This document shows positions 63,615 to 64,000 of a stretch of 64,000 nucleotides of DNA, piece by piece. The DNA comes from Hymenobacter gelipurpurascens (lineage in GTDB: Bacteria; Bacteroidota; Bacteroidia; Cytophagales; Hymenobacteraceae). Positions within the stretch are counted from its first letter, which is position 1. Each line of letters starts with the position of its first letter. Where the stretch lies: the NCBI RefSeq assembly GCF_900187375.1, contig NZ_FYEW01000001.1, forward strand, positions 558,001 through 622,000, given 5' to 3'. The position numbers and the translations under genes are program-made. The notes under the pieces are model-generated. The model saw only the letters and a program-made list of their open reading frames with translations. It did no database searches and had not been told where the DNA came from.

Positions 63615-64000
63615 TTATAGCAGAGAAATACGCTTCGTGATGGTGCCATGGGCCGTGTATACTACAACCAGATAGAGCCCTGGCCGGTTCGGGGCCAGAG
63701 TTACGGTTAAGGTACGGGCCGTCTGTTGCCGCAGATTATGTGCAAGAACCAAGTGGCCTAGCGCATCAAAAATCTGCATTTGCTGGACGGCAACATTCGC
63801 TTTCTGCCAGTCAAGCGTCAGCTGGCCTGCCGTTGGGTTAGGATACAGCGTAAGAGCGGAGGAAAGTGCTGCATCTGCCGCTGTTGCAACTGGTACCACA
63901 AACTTTGTGGCCGACAGGCCGGGGCCACCGGCTCCGGCGACTGAAAGTAAGCCTGAGCGTGCCCCTGTTGGCACTTCAGCCACAATCTGTGTGGGGCTGC
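63615..64000 (-). CDS. C-terminal end of a type IX secretion (T9SS type A) cargo protein, truncated at the window edge
   Basis: The frame is open to the last base, so only the final ~128 residues are visible. Residues before the stop form a T9SS C-terminal sorting domain: LTLYPNPTAGQLTLDW, then MQIFDALGHLVL, LTVTLAPNRPGLYLVVVYTA and the basic end TKRISLL. This domain directs proteins through the type IX system and is removed or linked to the surface. The passenger domain lies outside the window. The preceding VEVAEVPTG-like stretch could be a repeat of an adhesive or enzymatic protein. Confidence 0.88.
   Translation of the reverse strand, partial: SPTQIVAEVPTGARSGLLSVAGAGGPGLSATKFVVPVATAADAALSSALTLYPNPTAGQLTLDWQKANVAVQQMQIFDALGHLVLAHNLRQQTARTLTVTLAPNRPGLYLVVVYTAHGTITKRISLL

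Overview
The window comes from a GC-rich member of the Bacteroidota, most likely a Hymenobacter-type (Cytophagales) chromosome. The evidence is two SusC/SusD pairs, a FecI-type sigma factor with a FecR-type anti-sigma factor, a DUF4249/TonB-receptor pair, a type IX secretion sorting domain at the right edge, and candidate TTG-N21-TAnnTTTG promoters. I see no rRNA, tRNA, CRISPR array, prophage or complete insertion sequence. The taxonomic call is inferred from gene content only.

Layout. 1-11.1 kb: housekeeping and mixed genes (truncated rRNA methyltransferase, secreted GH13 amylase, four-helix copper-storage-like protein, recQ, a LexA-like XRE/S24 repressor, pirin, M2 dipeptidase, fatty-acid hydroxylase). 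11.1-12.1 kb: an MtfA-type peptidase with a SEC-C tail. 12.3-23.1 kb: a polysaccharide utilisation locus (PUL 1) made of ECF sigma factor, FecR anti-sigma, STN-bearing SusC, SusD, GH144 and GH3, which fits beta-1,2-glucan (and related beta-glucan) breakdown. 24.1-37.2 kb: a second locus (PUL 2) of GH5-CBM6, an unusual 7TM-DISM receptor ending in an IS1595-transposase-type zinc ribbon/helix domain, SusC, SusD, a PKD lipoprotein, GH16 and a divergent sugar MFS transporter. This fits beta-1,3/mixed beta-glucan use, with glucose imported at the end. 37.8-46.2 kb: phosphatase-like protein, DbpA helicase, YihY, DUF2062, an AT-richer patch of orphans with a decayed gene, SseB, a cytochrome c/SCO/lipoprotein operon and DUF4112. 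46.3-53.5 kb: a four-gene outer-membrane operon (secreted protein, TonB receptor, DUF4249, MG2/plug protein). 54-64 kb: aldo/keto reductase, an atypical DAC-domain (c-di-AMP-synthase-like) protein, flavoprotein, Na+/H+-type antiporter, ClC, MscS, two small membrane proteins and a T9SS cargo C-terminus.

The strongest candidates for something undescribed are: (1) the receptor at 26019-28055, which joins a membrane sensor to a domesticated transposase DNA-binding module; (2) two promoter regions, 23370-23441 and 28222-28293, that flank this receptor and share both the core promoter and an upstream G(C/T)AAAAA(C/T)GCTT element at identical spacing, so the receptor may control both; (3) a highly iterated palindrome, TGGCCTAGGCCA, with eight perfect 12-mer copies located and many half copies. 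It lies in genes, supplies TAG stop codons, and forms the core of terminator-like hairpins. One of these is a 38-bp perfect palindrome in which two convergent genes both end in QQKEVA-stop.

The intergenic space also holds three unrelated long inverted repeats and a 90-bp near-perfect palindrome. All functional statements come from reading motifs by eye; no database search was possible.
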